Positions 8,635 to 17,647 of a stretch of 64,000 nt of DNA are shown here, piece by piece (position 1 is the first letter of the stretch; each line of letters opens with the position of its first letter). The stretch covers positions 22,791 to 86,790 of the forward strand of contig NZ_JAFCJJ010000026.1 of the NCBI RefSeq assembly GCF_018131015.1. The letters are read 5' to 3'. A model generated the notes under the pieces. That model did not search any database. It was not told the origin of the DNA and worked only from the letters and a program-made list of their open reading frames with translations. The stretch comes from Bradyrhizobium diazoefficiens (GTDB taxonomy: Bacteria > Pseudomonadota > Alphaproteobacteria > Rhizobiales > Xanthobacteraceae). The position numbers and the translations under genes are program-made.

Positions 8635-9849
8635 CTATTCCTCAGGTGCATTCTCGATCGGGTCAAACCGGCTTGCGTCCAGCCCGAGCAGATTCCACGA
8701 CTGCTGCATGTGCGGCGGCAGCGGCGCGGTGGCGTCGATCACGCCGCCGCGCGGATGCGGGATGACGATGCGGCGCGCCAGGAGATGCAGCCGGTTTTGC
8801 AGGCCGCCCGGCAGCTCCCAGTTCTCGATGTTGAAATATTTGGGATCGCCGATGATGGGATGGCCGATATGGGCCATGTGGGCACGGAGCTGGTGGGTGC
8901 GGCCCGTCACCGGCTTCAGCGACACCCAGGTCAGCTTGTTGCCGGCGGTCTCCACCACCGCGTAATAGGTCACCGCGTGGCTCGCGCCCTCGTCGCCATG
9001 CTGGGCGATGCGCATGATGGTGTCGTCCTCGCTCTCCTCCTTGGCAAGGAAAGTCGAGATGCGGCCCTGCTTCGGCTTCGGCAGGCCGGGCACCAGCGCC
9101 CAGTAGACCTTGCGCGCCGAGCGCGACCGGAACGCGCCGGTCAGATGCGAGGCGGCAAAGCGCGTCTTGGCGATCAACAGACAGCCGGACGTTTCCCGGT
9201 CAATGCGGTGCACAAGCCGCGGCTTCTGGCCCTTGGCATCGCGCATCACCTCCAGCATCTGGTCGATGTGGCGCGTCATGCCCGAGCCGCCCTGCACGGC
9301 AAGGCCTGCGGGCTTGTTCAGGACGAGCACGTCGTCGTCCTCCCAGATCGTCATCTCCTTGAGCGCCTTCAGCGTCTTCTGCGCGGCCTCCGAGAGCTCA
9401 CCGACAACCTTCGGTGCGTCGAGCTTCAGCGGCGGGATGCGGACGCTCTGGCCCTCCTCCAGCCGGTCCTTGCTGTCGACGCGCTTGCCGTCGACGCGCA
9501 GCTCGCCTTTGCGCACGACGCGCTGGATGTGGGAGAACGACAGCCCGGGAAAGCGCGCTTCGAGGAAACGATCGACGCGCATGTTGTTCTCGTCGGCCGT
9601 CACGGTGACAGTCTGCACCTTGGTCGGCAGCAGCGCCTCGACCGGCTTTTCGGGCGCGGCCTTTTCCGGCGCAATCTTGGGCGGACGCCGCTCGGCGCGC
9701 TCGCCCGCAAACCGCGGCGGCTTGCTACCCGGCTTGCCGCCGGGACGCGACCCGGCCTTCTTCGTGCTGCGCGCCTTGAACGGGCGGGACTCTCCGCGCT
9801 CGTCGCGCGAGCGGGGCTTTGAATCGGTTCTCTTGATGCGGCGGCTCAT
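8635..9849 (-). CDS. RluC/RluD-family 23S rRNA pseudouridine synthase
   Basis: The 404-residue product has a basic, disordered N-terminal extension (1-75), an S4 RNA-binding domain at about 90-140 (MRVDRFLEARFPGLSFSHIQ), and the pseudouridine synthase domain from about 165. Its signature HRIDRETSG carries the catalytic aspartate at residue 217. LNKPAGLAVQGG and GRTHQLRAHMAHIGHPI follow the family order. The enzyme isomerises uridines of large-subunit rRNA in the cytoplasm. RluC and RluD subtypes cannot be separated confidently by eye, so no symbol is given. It has a 346-bp gap on one side and is divergent from the unknown gene at 9975, so it is probably monocistronic. Confidence 0.92.
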   Translation of the reverse strand: MSRRIKRTDSKPRSRDERGESRPFKARSTKKAGSRPGGKPGSKPPRFAGERAERRPPKIAPEKAAPEKPVEALLPTKVQTVTVTADENNMRVDRFLEARFPGLSFSHIQRVVRKGELRVDGKRVDSKDRLEEGQSVRIPPLKLDAPKVVGELSEAAQKTLKALKEMTIWEDDDVLVLNKPAGLAVQGGSGMTRHIDQMLEVMRDAKGQKPRLVHRIDRETSGCLLIAKTRFAASHLTGAFRSRSARKVYWALVPGLPKPKQGRISTFLAKEESEDDTIMRIAQHGDEGASHAVTYYAVVETAGNKLTWVSLKPVTGRTHQLRAHMAHIGHPIIGDPKYFNIENWELPGGLQNRLHLLARRIVIPHPRGGVIDATAPLPPHMQQSWNLLGLDASRFDPIENAPEE

Positions 9850-9974
9850 GCCTGCCTGCCTAGCCTAAAAGGGGACTTCCGTCACGGTAAAATCAGTGCA
9901 GATCGCATCCGGCGGCGGCTATGCTGACTATCAACCGATCATTGAAACCGCCCAGCCGGCGCCGGAGGTAAATA

Positions 9975-10628
9975 GTGGGATTCAACATGTCCTGGATCTT
10001 CGTCGACGGGATCACCGAGAAGGCGCTCTACGAAGCTCTCGATCTGACGCCGACGACCGAGGAGACACCCGACCATCATGATCTAGGAACCAGCCTCGTG
10101 CCGCTTGCAGGTGCCGCACTCAAGTCGGGATGGTGCGCCGTGTTCGCAAAGTATGCGCTGGTCATGGACGCCACCGTGGGCAAAAGTCCGATACGGCTGA
10201 CAAGGCTTCCCCCAAGGTCTCGATGCGTGACATGTGTCGTCCTGGAGCATGCGATGGTCTCGTACTCAAGCCTTTGGCAGGATGGTCATCTGGCTTGGGA
10301 AATTCGCCATGACCCCAGCCAGGACATTCTCCATCTGGAGACACGCGGTAACTTGCCCCCGGCGTTTGCTCACCTTCGCGATACCGCAATGGAGAAACAG
10401 CGCGCCGAAGCGGTACGCCGAAGGTCCAGCAACTGGGGCGTGGATCATATCTTCGATGTGCCGATCGATATGGCGACCTCGATCACGAGGTACCGGCACG
10501 ATCGCAAGGTTGAAGATGATTTCTTCAATACGCTGTGGACCTTGGAGGCGGCGCGAGGGAATGTCCTCACGAAGCTCAACCAGCCGCCCGGATGGTGGCA
10601 GACGGTCGGATCCATCAGCTACGAATAG
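9975..10628 (+). CDS. Protein of unknown function, GTG start
   Basis: The 217-residue product has no motif I recognise. It begins MGFNMSWIFVDGITEKALYEAL and contains SGWCAVFAKYALVMD and a C-terminal YRHDRKVEDDFFNTLW. It has no signal peptide or membrane segment. I chose GTG at 9975 because GGAGG lies six bases upstream; the internal ATG at 9987 would leave that site 18 bases away. The gene runs opposite to its neighbours, divergent from the pseudouridine synthase gene and convergent with rarA (33 bp between stops), so it is probably a single-gene unit. Codon use looks ordinary for the window. It is likely real, but I infer no function. Confidence 0.75.
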   Translation: MGFNMSWIFVDGITEKALYEALDLTPTTEETPDHHDLGTSLVPLAGAALKSGWCAVFAKYALVMDATVGKSPIRLTRLPPRSRCVTCVVLEHAMVSYSSLWQDGHLAWEIRHDPSQDILHLETRGNLPPAFAHLRDTAMEKQRAEAVRRRSSNWGVDHIFDVPIDMATSITRYRHDRKVEDDFFNTLWTLEAARGNVLTKLNQPPGWWQTVGSISYE

Positions 10629-10661
10629 CGACGCAAGCACACTGTCGCGGGCAATCGCGGG

Positions 10662-11993
10662 CTAGCCGCCCCGCTCCTTGCGCAGCTTGGCCCAGTAATC
10701 CAGCCGTTTCCGGATCTCGCGCTCGAAGCCACGCTCGGGCGGGTCGTAGAAGGTCTGGCGGCCCAACGCCTCCGGAAAATAGTCCTGGCCGGAGAAGGCA
10801 TCGGGCGCATCGTGGTCGTATGCGTAGCCGGAGCCGTAGCCTTCCGACTTCATCAATTTGGTCGGCGAATTGAGGATGTGTTTTGGCGGCAGCAGCGAGC
10901 CGGCCTGCTTTGCGGTCTGCATCGCCGCGCCGAAGGCGGTGTAGACCGCATTGGATTTCGGGGCGGTAGCGAGATAGACCACGGCCTGCGCGATGGCGAG
11001 CTCGCCTTCGGGGTGGCCTAGGAAGTCGAAGGCGTCCTTGGCGGCGTTGGCGATGACGAGCGCCTGCGGGTCGGCGAGACCGATGTCCTCGACCGCCATG
11101 CGGACGACCCGGCGGGCCAGGAACAGCGGGTCCTCGCCGGCGTCCAGCATGCGCGCCAGATAATACAGCGCAGCATCGGGATCCGAGCCCCGCACCGACT
11201 TGTGCAGGGCCGAGATCAGATTGTAGTGGCCGTCGGCCGACTTGTCATAGATCGGCGCGCGGCGCTGCAGGATTTCCTGCAACTGCGCGGCGTCGAACAT
11301 TTCGTCCTTGCGCGCGGCGCGCCAGACTTCCTCGGCGAGCGTGAGCGAGGCCCGGCCGTCGCCGTCGGCCATGCGCACCAGCACGGCGCGCGCTTCCGCA
11401 TCGAGCGGAAGCTTGCGGCCCTCGACGGCTTCCGCATGTGCGAACAGTTTTTCGATCGCAGCCGCATCGAGCGAGCGAAACACCAGCACGCGCGCGCGCG
11501 ACAGCAGCGCCGCGTTGAGCTCGAACGACGGGTTTTCCGTGGTGGCGCCGACCATCACCACCGTGCCGTCTTCCATGACAGGCAGAAACGAGTCCTGCTG
11601 CGCCCGGTTGAAGCGATGCACCTCGTCGACGAACAGCAGCGTGCCCTTGCCCATCTCGCGGCGGGCGCGCGCGGCGTCGAACGCCTTCTTCAGGTCGGCG
11701 ACGCCGGAGAACACGGCTGAAATCTGCTCGAAATGCAGGTCGGTGGCATCCGCCAGCAGTCGCGCCACCGTGGTCTTGCCGGTGCCGGGCGGGCCCCAGA
11801 ACACCAGCGAACCGAGCGTGCGCGTCTCCAGCATGCGCGTCAGCGCGCCGTCGGGACCGAGGATGTGGTCCTGGCCGACGACTTCCGACAACGCGCGCGG
11901 ACGCAAGCGGTCCGGCAGCGGATGGGGAGCTTCGTGGTCGAGCCCTGCCGCGGCGAACAGCGTCGGCGTCTCCGGTGGTCGCTTCGAACTCAT
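10662..11993 (-). CDS. rarA: Replication-associated recombination protein A (AAA+ ATPase)
   Basis: The 443-residue protein is RarA/MgsA (the WRNIP1 family), a clamp-loader-like AAA+ ATPase acting at stalled replication forks. The N-terminal PLPDRLRPRALSEVVGQDHI precedes Walker A GPPGTGKT (67-74). Walker B is LLFVDEVHRFNRAQQD, sensor-1 is GATTENPSFE, and the C-terminal tetramerisation region contains SALHKSVRGSDPDAALYYLARM. Length is normal. It overlaps the upstream protease gene by 4 bp (ATGA), which suggests a shared transcript. Confidence 0.96.
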   Translation of the reverse strand: MSSKRPPETPTLFAAAGLDHEAPHPLPDRLRPRALSEVVGQDHILGPDGALTRMLETRTLGSLVFWGPPGTGKTTVARLLADATDLHFEQISAVFSGVADLKKAFDAARARREMGKGTLLFVDEVHRFNRAQQDSFLPVMEDGTVVMVGATTENPSFELNAALLSRARVLVFRSLDAAAIEKLFAHAEAVEGRKLPLDAEARAVLVRMADGDGRASLTLAEEVWRAARKDEMFDAAQLQEILQRRAPIYDKSADGHYNLISALHKSVRGSDPDAALYYLARMLDAGEDPLFLARRVVRMAVEDIGLADPQALVIANAAKDAFDFLGHPEGELAIAQAVVYLATAPKSNAVYTAFGAAMQTAKQAGSLLPPKHILNSPTKLMKSEGYGSGYAYDHDAPDAFSGQDYFPEALGRQTFYDPPERGFEREIRKRLDYWAKLRKERGG

Positions 11994-13396
11994 CCGCCGA
12001 GCTGGACGTTGATCTGCTGGCCGCCGCGCACCAGCGTGATGCGCCAGAGCCGCTGGCGCTCGCCGACCACCTTCTCCAGGTCGCCGGTCTTGCCGATCCT
12101 CTGGCTGTTGACCGCGAGGATGATGTCGCCCTTCTGGAAGCCGACATTGGCGGCGGGCGAATCGCCGCCGAGGTCGGTGATGACGACACCCTCGGTGTCG
12201 GCGTCGAGGTGCAGTTCATCGGCAACGGCGGGTGAGATGTTGGAGACCTTTGCGCCCTGGAACGGCGAGCGCGCGGTGATGACGATCTCGTTGCGGCCGA
12301 TGTCGGGCGCAGCGTCGAGCGCGATCGTCAGCTTGAGCGGCTTGCCGCCGCGCTGCACGTCGATCTGCGCGCTGCCGCCGAGCGGACGGGTCGCAAAGCG
12401 GTACTCGAACGCGTTGGGGTCGTCCACGGCCTGGCCGTCGATCCCGGTGACGAGATCGGAGGATTTCAGCCCGGCCTTGGCGGCGGGGCCGTTCGGCACG
12501 ACGCTCGCAACCAGCGCGCCGGTCGGCGACCGCAGGCCGAGGCTCTCGGCGATCTCGGGCGTTACCGACTGCAGCTTCGCACCGAGCCAAGGACGCTTCA
12601 CCGCCTTGCCGCCGCTCTTGGCGGAGGCGACGACGACGCGCACCATGTTGGAGGGGATCGCAAAGCCGATGCCTTGCGAGCCGCCGGAGCGCGAATAGAT
12701 CGCGGTGTTGATGCCGGCGAGCCTGCCGTTCATGTCGACCAGCGCGCCGCCGGAATTGCCAGGATTGATCGCCGCGTCGGTCTGGATGAAGAACTGGTAG
12801 TCGGTGATGCCGACCTGGGTGCGCGCGAGCGCAGAGATGATGCCGTGCGTCACGGTCTGGCCGACGCCAAAGGGATTGCCGATCGCCATCACGACATCGC
12901 CCACCATCAGCTCGTCCGAATTGGTGAATTCGAGAGCCGGAAACTTCTCCTTCGAATCCTTCAGGCGCAGCACGGCGAGGTCCGTGCGCTGATCCTTCAG
13001 GACGATCTCGGCCTCGAACTCGCGCTTGTCCGACAGCGACACCTTCACCTGGTCGGCGCCCTCGATGACGTGGACGTTGGTGACGACGAGCCCGGAAGCA
13101 TCGACGATCACGCCCGAACCGAGCGAGCGCTGCACCTGGTCCTGCTGCTGGCCCGGCACGCCGAAGAAGCGGCGGAAAAGCGGGTCATCGAGCAGCGGGT
13201 TACGGTTCTGCACCACCTTGGCGGCATAGACATTGACGACGGCCGGCTGCACCCGCTGCACGATCGGCGCATAGGAGAGCCGCAGCTCCGCCGGCGAGGA
13301 CGGCACGCGGCGGTCCTGCGCGGCGGCCGGATTGAAGGAGGCCGAAAAGGCTATGCACAGTGCCGTGATAACGGCTGCACGGATCGATCGAAACAT
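11990..13396 (-). CDS. DegP/HtrA-type periplasmic serine endoprotease (Do family)
   Basis: The 468-residue protein has a signal peptide of about 26 residues ending NPAAAQ, then a trypsin-like domain. The catalytic triad is visible as His in TNVHVIEGA, Asp in RTDLAVLRL and Ser in INPGNSGGALVD. Two PDZ domains follow, each ending in a variant of the GLKSSDLVTGIDGQ or GFQKGDIILAVNSQ pattern. It is predicted to degrade or refold damaged envelope proteins. An AGGTAGGA site precedes the ATG. It is the first gene of a pair with rarA, overlapping by 4 bp. DegP, DegQ and MucD subtypes cannot be told apart here. Confidence 0.93.
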   Translation of the reverse strand: MFRSIRAAVITALCIAFSASFNPAAAQDRRVPSSPAELRLSYAPIVQRVQPAVVNVYAAKVVQNRNPLLDDPLFRRFFGVPGQQQDQVQRSLGSGVIVDASGLVVTNVHVIEGADQVKVSLSDKREFEAEIVLKDQRTDLAVLRLKDSKEKFPALEFTNSDELMVGDVVMAIGNPFGVGQTVTHGIISALARTQVGITDYQFFIQTDAAINPGNSGGALVDMNGRLAGINTAIYSRSGGSQGIGFAIPSNMVRVVVASAKSGGKAVKRPWLGAKLQSVTPEIAESLGLRSPTGALVASVVPNGPAAKAGLKSSDLVTGIDGQAVDDPNAFEYRFATRPLGGSAQIDVQRGGKPLKLTIALDAAPDIGRNEIVITARSPFQGAKVSNISPAVADELHLDADTEGVVITDLGGDSPAANVGFQKGDIILAVNSQRIGKTGDLEKVVGERQRLWRITLVRGGQQINVQLGG

Positions 13397-13710
13397 TCCT
13401 ACCTCTTGGAAAAGACGACGGAATATAAGCGCGTTCGTCCGCCAATAGAAGGGCGCCGACAGGCAATATTGAGCCTCCTTCCGGTGTGTCCCGAATGCAA
13501 GCCCGGCGTACGAAATTGCAATGGCCTGGCACGGCCAATTGGCTTGATGCGCATTCTCCAGCAGAGTGGCGCACCGGCAGAATTCGGTTGCGGCGAATTT
13601 GCATCAGAGGGAACCCGCGCAACCGTGGCGCGCCGTCGCGGGGAAGTCATCGTTCGTTCCTAGGCTCTCCGTGGCGACTTGGGGAAGTTGTCGAACGAGG
13701 GAGGCATGAC
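13397..13710. other. Divergent intergenic region between the DegP-like gene and the porin gene
   Basis: This 314-bp region must hold promoters for both divergent genes. I see ribosome-binding sites at each end (AGGTAGGA on the minus side, GAGGGAGG on the plus side) but no convincing pair of promoter boxes. An open frame extends upstream of the porin ATG, but it lacks a signal peptide and is not believed. Confidence 0.6.
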
Positions 13711-15327
13711 ATGAGCAAGACAAGGATGGCAGTCGCGGCGCTCGGTTTCACCGGCGCGCTGGCGGCCTCGCAGGCCCAGGCACAATCAAGCAGCAGCGAA
13801 CAGGAGATCGCGCTTCTGAAACAGCAGTTGAAGATGCTGGAGCAGAAGCTCGACAGACTACAGAGTCAAACAGCGGCAAACACGGCGGCCGCTGCGAAGG
13901 CGAAAGCCGAAGCCAAGGCGGAAGCGCGCTCGGAGGCGAAAGCCGTCGTCGCCAATGCCAACGCGGCGATCCCCACAAAGGCGCCGGTCGCGCCGTCCGG
14001 CGTGGTCGTGACGATGCCGAACAACCGGCCGACCATTTGTACCGCCGATGGCGCAAACTGCGTCGCGATCACGAGCCGTGTGCACTGGGACGTCGGCGGC
14101 TACAATTACCGTCCCAACACGGCAGCAACAGTGCCGCAGAAGCTTGACAGCGGCGAAAACGTCCGCCGCGCGCGCATCGGAGTCGTCGGAAAATTCTTCG
14201 AAGACTGGAATTTTGCGCTGATCTACGACTTCGGCGGCTCGTCCGACGGCTTCGGCGGCACCGGCGCCGCCGGCGCGACCCCCGTCGGCTTCCTGCCCGG
14301 CGGTGGCACATCCGGCATCGAGAACGCGTTTGTGAGCTACACGGGACTGAAGCCCTTGGGCGGCAAGATGGCGATCGAAGCCGGCATCATGGACCTTGCC
14401 TGGACCATGGATGAAGCCACGAGCTCCAACGATCATCCCTTCATGGAGCGCGCCTCGGTCGGCCTGATCGCGCAAAATATCGCCGCCGGCGACTTCCGTT
14501 CTGCTGCTGGCGCCCGCTGGTACAACGACGTATTCTGGGCGGGCGCCTACGTGACCGGCCCGACCACGGGAGCCATTCACTCGGCGTCGAGCGTTTCACC
14601 TCCCGGGACCAGCGAGCAATACGGCGCGACCGCCCGCGTTGCAGGCCAGCTCGTCAGTGGCAGCGATTACTCCTTCCATCTCGGCGCCGACGCCGAGTGG
14701 CTGATCCAGCCGCCGCGCAATCTGATCGCAAACACGCAGACGCTCACACTGAGCGATCGCCCCGAGCTGCGAATTGACCCCACGACGCTGATTTCGACCG
14801 GTGCGATTGCCAATGTGTCGGGCGCACAGGTCTATGGTGTGGAAGCCGCAGGCACCTATGGGCCGCTCTTCGTCCAGGGCGAATACTACTGGTTCAACAT
14901 CGATCGCAACGCGAATACCGCCGTGCCGCCCATCGGCACTTCGAGCCTGAAATTCCGGGGCGGTTACGCTGAAGCAGCCTATGTCCTGACGGGTGAAACC
15001 CGCAAATACAATGCGGTCAATGCCGCCTATGGCGGCGTCAAGCCGAACCATCCGTTCTCCCTGGACGGTGGCGGCTGGGGCGCCTGGGAAGTCGCGGGAC
15101 GCGTGAGCCAGATGGATCTCAACGATCAGCTTGCGACCGCCGCCGGTATCGCCGGCGGCCGCCAGACGGTCTATACGCTCGCGCTCAACTGGTACGTCAA
15201 CGGCAACGTCCGCTTCATGCTCGACTACCTGCATGGCAATATCTCCAAGCAGGCGTCAGCGGTCTCGACGGCGGATGTCGGCTCCAAATTCGACGCTGTT
15301 GCGATGCGCACGCAGTTCGCGTTTTGA
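13711..15327 (+). CDS. Outer-membrane porin, OprO/OprP-like
   Basis: The 538-residue protein has a signal peptide ending SQAQAQ (about residue 24). A coiled-coil segment with EQEIALLKQQLKMLEQKLDR and an Ala/Lys/Glu-rich linker follows. The rest is a long beta-barrel region with alternating aromatic strands, ending in Phe as outer-membrane proteins do. RARIGVVGKFFEDWNFALIY and NWYVNGNVRFMLDYLHGN resemble phosphate-selective porins O/P. The start is the ATG at 13711, which has GAGGGAGG just upstream and begins the signal peptide; an upstream in-frame extension has neither. Specificity (phosphate or another anion) is not shown by the sequence. It is a single-gene unit. Confidence 0.88.
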   Translation: MSKTRMAVAALGFTGALAASQAQAQSSSSEQEIALLKQQLKMLEQKLDRLQSQTAANTAAAAKAKAEAKAEARSEAKAVVANANAAIPTKAPVAPSGVVVTMPNNRPTICTADGANCVAITSRVHWDVGGYNYRPNTAATVPQKLDSGENVRRARIGVVGKFFEDWNFALIYDFGGSSDGFGGTGAAGATPVGFLPGGGTSGIENAFVSYTGLKPLGGKMAIEAGIMDLAWTMDEATSSNDHPFMERASVGLIAQNIAAGDFRSAAGARWYNDVFWAGAYVTGPTTGAIHSASSVSPPGTSEQYGATARVAGQLVSGSDYSFHLGADAEWLIQPPRNLIANTQTLTLSDRPELRIDPTTLISTGAIANVSGAQVYGVEAAGTYGPLFVQGEYYWFNIDRNANTAVPPIGTSSLKFRGGYAEAAYVLTGETRKYNAVNAAYGGVKPNHPFSLDGGGWGAWEVAGRVSQMDLNDQLATAAGIAGGRQTVYTLALNWYVNGNVRFMLDYLHGNISKQASAVSTADVGSKFDAVAMRTQFAF

Positions 15328-15340
15328 TGCGCGTTCTTCG

Positions 15341-15395
15341 CCCCGGGGTGCGCGAAAGCGTGACCCCGGGGATCACGCGAGTGCGTGACCCCGGG
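15341..15395. repeat. CCCCGGGG palindromes and GCGTGACCCCGGG direct repeat after the porin gene
   Basis: CCCCGGGG occurs at 15341-15348 and 15364-15371, and GCGTGACCCCGGG occurs twice (15358-15370 and 15383-15395). The cluster lies just after the porin stop codon and can fold into GC-rich hairpins, but no T-run follows. It looks like an interspersed repeat that may also protect the 3' end of the porin mRNA. Confidence 0.6.
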
Positions 15396-15476
15396 ATCGC
15401 TAACCACACTTGCCAAACCGGAGCCGGCGCGACACTTAGAGCAGCGGGCGAGCACGCCATCTGATGGAGACCTGCC

Positions 15477-16490
15477 ATGAAGGCCGTCGGCTACAAGAAA
15501 TCACTTCCGATCGAGGATCAGGATGCACTGTTCGACTTCGAGACCGCCAAACCGGAGCCAAAGGGGCGCGATATCCGCGTCGCGGTGAAGGCGATCTCGG
15601 CCAATCCGGTCGACTACAAGGTGCGCAAGCGCGCGGCCCCGCCCGAGGGTGAGGTCAAGATTCTGGGCTTCGATGCCGCCGGCGTGGTCGATGCGGTCGG
15701 CCCCGAGGTGACCCTGTTCAAGCCGGGCGACGAGGTGTTTTACGCGGGCTCGATCCTGCGCCAGGGCACCAATTCCGAATTCCATCTGGTCGACGAGCGC
15801 ATCGTCGGCAACAAGCCGAAGAGCCTGTCGTTCGCGCAAGGGGCTGCGCTCCCCCTCACCTCCATCACCGCCTGGGAGCTGCTGTTCGACCGCCTCGGCG
15901 CGGTGCCCGGCAAGAGCGTCGACCCGCGTACCCTCTTGATCGTCGGCGGCGCCGGCGGTGTCGGCTCGATCCTGGTCCAGCTTGCCCGCCGCCTCACCGG
16001 GCTCACGGTGCTCGCGACCGCGACGCGGCCGGAGTCGCAAAAATGGTGCCTCGATCTCGGCGCCCATGCGGTGATCGATCACGGCCAGCCGATGAAGGCG
16101 CAGATCGAGAAGCTGAAGCTGCCGCCAGTCGCCCTGGTCGCAAGCCTCACCTTCACCGACCAGCACTACAAGAGTATTGCCGAATTCATGGCGCCGGAGG
16201 GCAAATACGGCCTGATCGACGATCCGCCGGAATTCACCATGAGCGTGTTCAAGGGCAAGGCGATCTCGGTGCACTGGGAATCGATGTTCACGCGCTCCTC
16301 GTTCCAGACGCCGGACATGATCGCTCAGCATCATCTGCTGAACGACGTCGCCGACCTCATCGACAAGGGCGTGCTGCGCACCACACTCGACCAGACCTTT
16401 GGCACGATCAACGCCGCCAACCTCAAGCGCGCGCACGCGCTGCTCGAGAGCGGCAAGTCGCGCGGCAAGATCGTGCTGGAGGGGTGGTAG
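15477..16490 (+). CDS. Zinc-type alcohol dehydrogenase-like/quinone reductase family oxidoreductase (MDR superfamily)
   Basis: The 337-residue protein is a medium-chain dehydrogenase/reductase. The N-terminal GroES-like part has ISANPVDYKVRKRA and ILGFDAAGVVDAVGPEV. The Rossmann part has LLIVGGAGGVGSILVQLARR as the NADPH-binding motif. The cysteine-rich structural zinc loop is absent, which fits the quinone-reductase/ZADH branch that reduces quinones or enals with NADPH. The substrate is unknown. The gene follows the porin by about 150 bp of repeat-containing DNA and ends convergently with hisC, with a hairpin element between. Confidence 0.9.
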   Translation: MKAVGYKKSLPIEDQDALFDFETAKPEPKGRDIRVAVKAISANPVDYKVRKRAAPPEGEVKILGFDAAGVVDAVGPEVTLFKPGDEVFYAGSILRQGTNSEFHLVDERIVGNKPKSLSFAQGAALPLTSITAWELLFDRLGAVPGKSVDPRTLLIVGGAGGVGSILVQLARRLTGLTVLATATRPESQKWCLDLGAHAVIDHGQPMKAQIEKLKLPPVALVASLTFTDQHYKSIAEFMAPEGKYGLIDDPPEFTMSVFKGKAISVHWESMFTRSSFQTPDMIAQHHLLNDVADLIDKGVLRTTLDQTFGTINAANLKRAHALLESGKSRGKIVLEGW

Positions 16491-16513
16491 GCGAAAGCTT
16501 CGTAGACCCGTAG

Positions 16514-16546
16514 GGTGGGCAAAGGCGCACTTGCGCCGTGCCCACC
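16514..16546. repeat. Interspersed hairpin element between convergent genes
   Basis: GGTGGGCA (16514-16521) pairs with TGCCCACC (16539-16546), and inside it GGCGCA (16524-16529) pairs with TGCGCC (16532-16537), leaving a two-base loop. The element sits between the stop codons of the oxidoreductase and hisC, where it could end or protect both transcripts. From memory, near-identical elements are frequent in Bradyrhizobium intergenic DNA. Confidence 0.75.
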
Positions 16547-16560
16547 TTATGATCTCGCGG

Positions 16561-17619
16561 TCAACCCAAAATCCGGGACAACGCCGACAACAGCCGGTTG
16601 GTCTGCTCGTCCGTACCGACGGTGATCCGCAGATAGTCCGAGATGCGGGGAGCCGTGAAGTGCCGCACGATCACGGCGTGCTGGCGCAACGCAGCCGCAA
16701 GGGCGGCCCCTTCGTGCGCAGGATGGCGCGCGAACACGAAGTTGGCGAGCGACGGCAGCACCTCGAAACCGGCGCTCTTCAGTCCGCGGGTCAGGCGCTC
16801 CCTGCCCTCGATCACGCGAGCGCGGCTCTGCTGAAACCACGCTTCGTCTTCGAGCGAGGCGATGGCGCCGGCCTGGGCCGGACGGCCGAGCGGATAGGAA
16901 TTGAAGCTGTCCTTCACGCGGGTCAGCGCCTCGATCAGATCGGCATCGCCAATCGCGTATCCGATCCGCAAGCCCGCCAGGGCGCGGGACTTGGACATGG
17001 TCTGGACGACCAGAAGATTGCGATGGGAGGCCACCAGCGGGATCGCAGTCTCTGCGCCGAAATCGACATAGGCCTCGTCGATGACGACAGGCACGTCCGG
17101 GTGCTGCTCCAGGAGCGCTGCGATCTCGCGGCGGGACAGGGCGATCCCCGTCGGCGCGTTCGGATTGGGCACGATGATCGCGCCGGCCGGCCGCCGATAA
17201 TCGGCGATGCGGATTTGCATGGCCTCGCCGAGCGGCACGGTCTCGTAAGCGATACCGAACAGGCGGCAATAGACCGGATAGAAACTATAGGTGATATCGG
17301 GAAAGAGCAGCGGGGCATCGTGCTTCAGCAGAGCCGCAAAGGCATGCGCAAGCACCTCATCCGAGCCGTTGCCGACGAACACCTGCTCGGGCTGCACCCG
17401 GTGATAGGTGGCCAGGGTCGCCCGCAGCGCGCTGGCCTGCGGGTCCGGGTAAAGACGCAGCGTATCGGCGGCCTCGCCCCGGATCGCTTCAAGCGCGCGC
17501 GGAGACGGACCCAGCGGGTTCTCGTTGGTGTTCAGCTTGACCAGATCCGCGATGCGGGGCTGCTCGCCCGGCACGTAGGGCTTCAAGTCGTGCGTCAAGC
17601 TGCTCCAGAAACGACTCAT
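16561..17619 (-). CDS. hisC: Histidinol-phosphate aminotransferase
   Basis: The 352-residue protein is a fold-type I PLP aminotransferase. LVKLNTNENPLGPSP is the classic HisC N-terminal signature. GNGSDEVL (83-90) contacts the PLP phosphate, PNPNAPTG lies at 151-158, DEAYVDF follows at about 181, and the Schiff-base Lys is residue 210 in TMSKSRALAGLRIGYA. It converts imidazole-acetol phosphate to histidinol phosphate. Some alphaproteobacterial members also transaminate phenylalanine and tyrosine precursors. I start at 17619; longer frames add unrelated residues, and an in-frame ATG at 17637 is possible. It lies 28 bp after the SDR gene, so they may be co-transcribed. Confidence 0.93.
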   Translation of the reverse strand: MSRFWSSLTHDLKPYVPGEQPRIADLVKLNTNENPLGPSPRALEAIRGEAADTLRLYPDPQASALRATLATYHRVQPEQVFVGNGSDEVLAHAFAALLKHDAPLLFPDITYSFYPVYCRLFGIAYETVPLGEAMQIRIADYRRPAGAIIVPNPNAPTGIALSRREIAALLEQHPDVPVVIDEAYVDFGAETAIPLVASHRNLLVVQTMSKSRALAGLRIGYAIGDADLIEALTRVKDSFNSYPLGRPAQAGAIASLEDEAWFQQSRARVIEGRERLTRGLKSAGFEVLPSLANFVFARHPAHEGAALAAALRQHAVIVRHFTAPRISDYLRITVGTDEQTNRLLSALSRILG

Positions 17620-17647
17620 TGCTTTGTCTGGCCTCATCCACCCAAGG

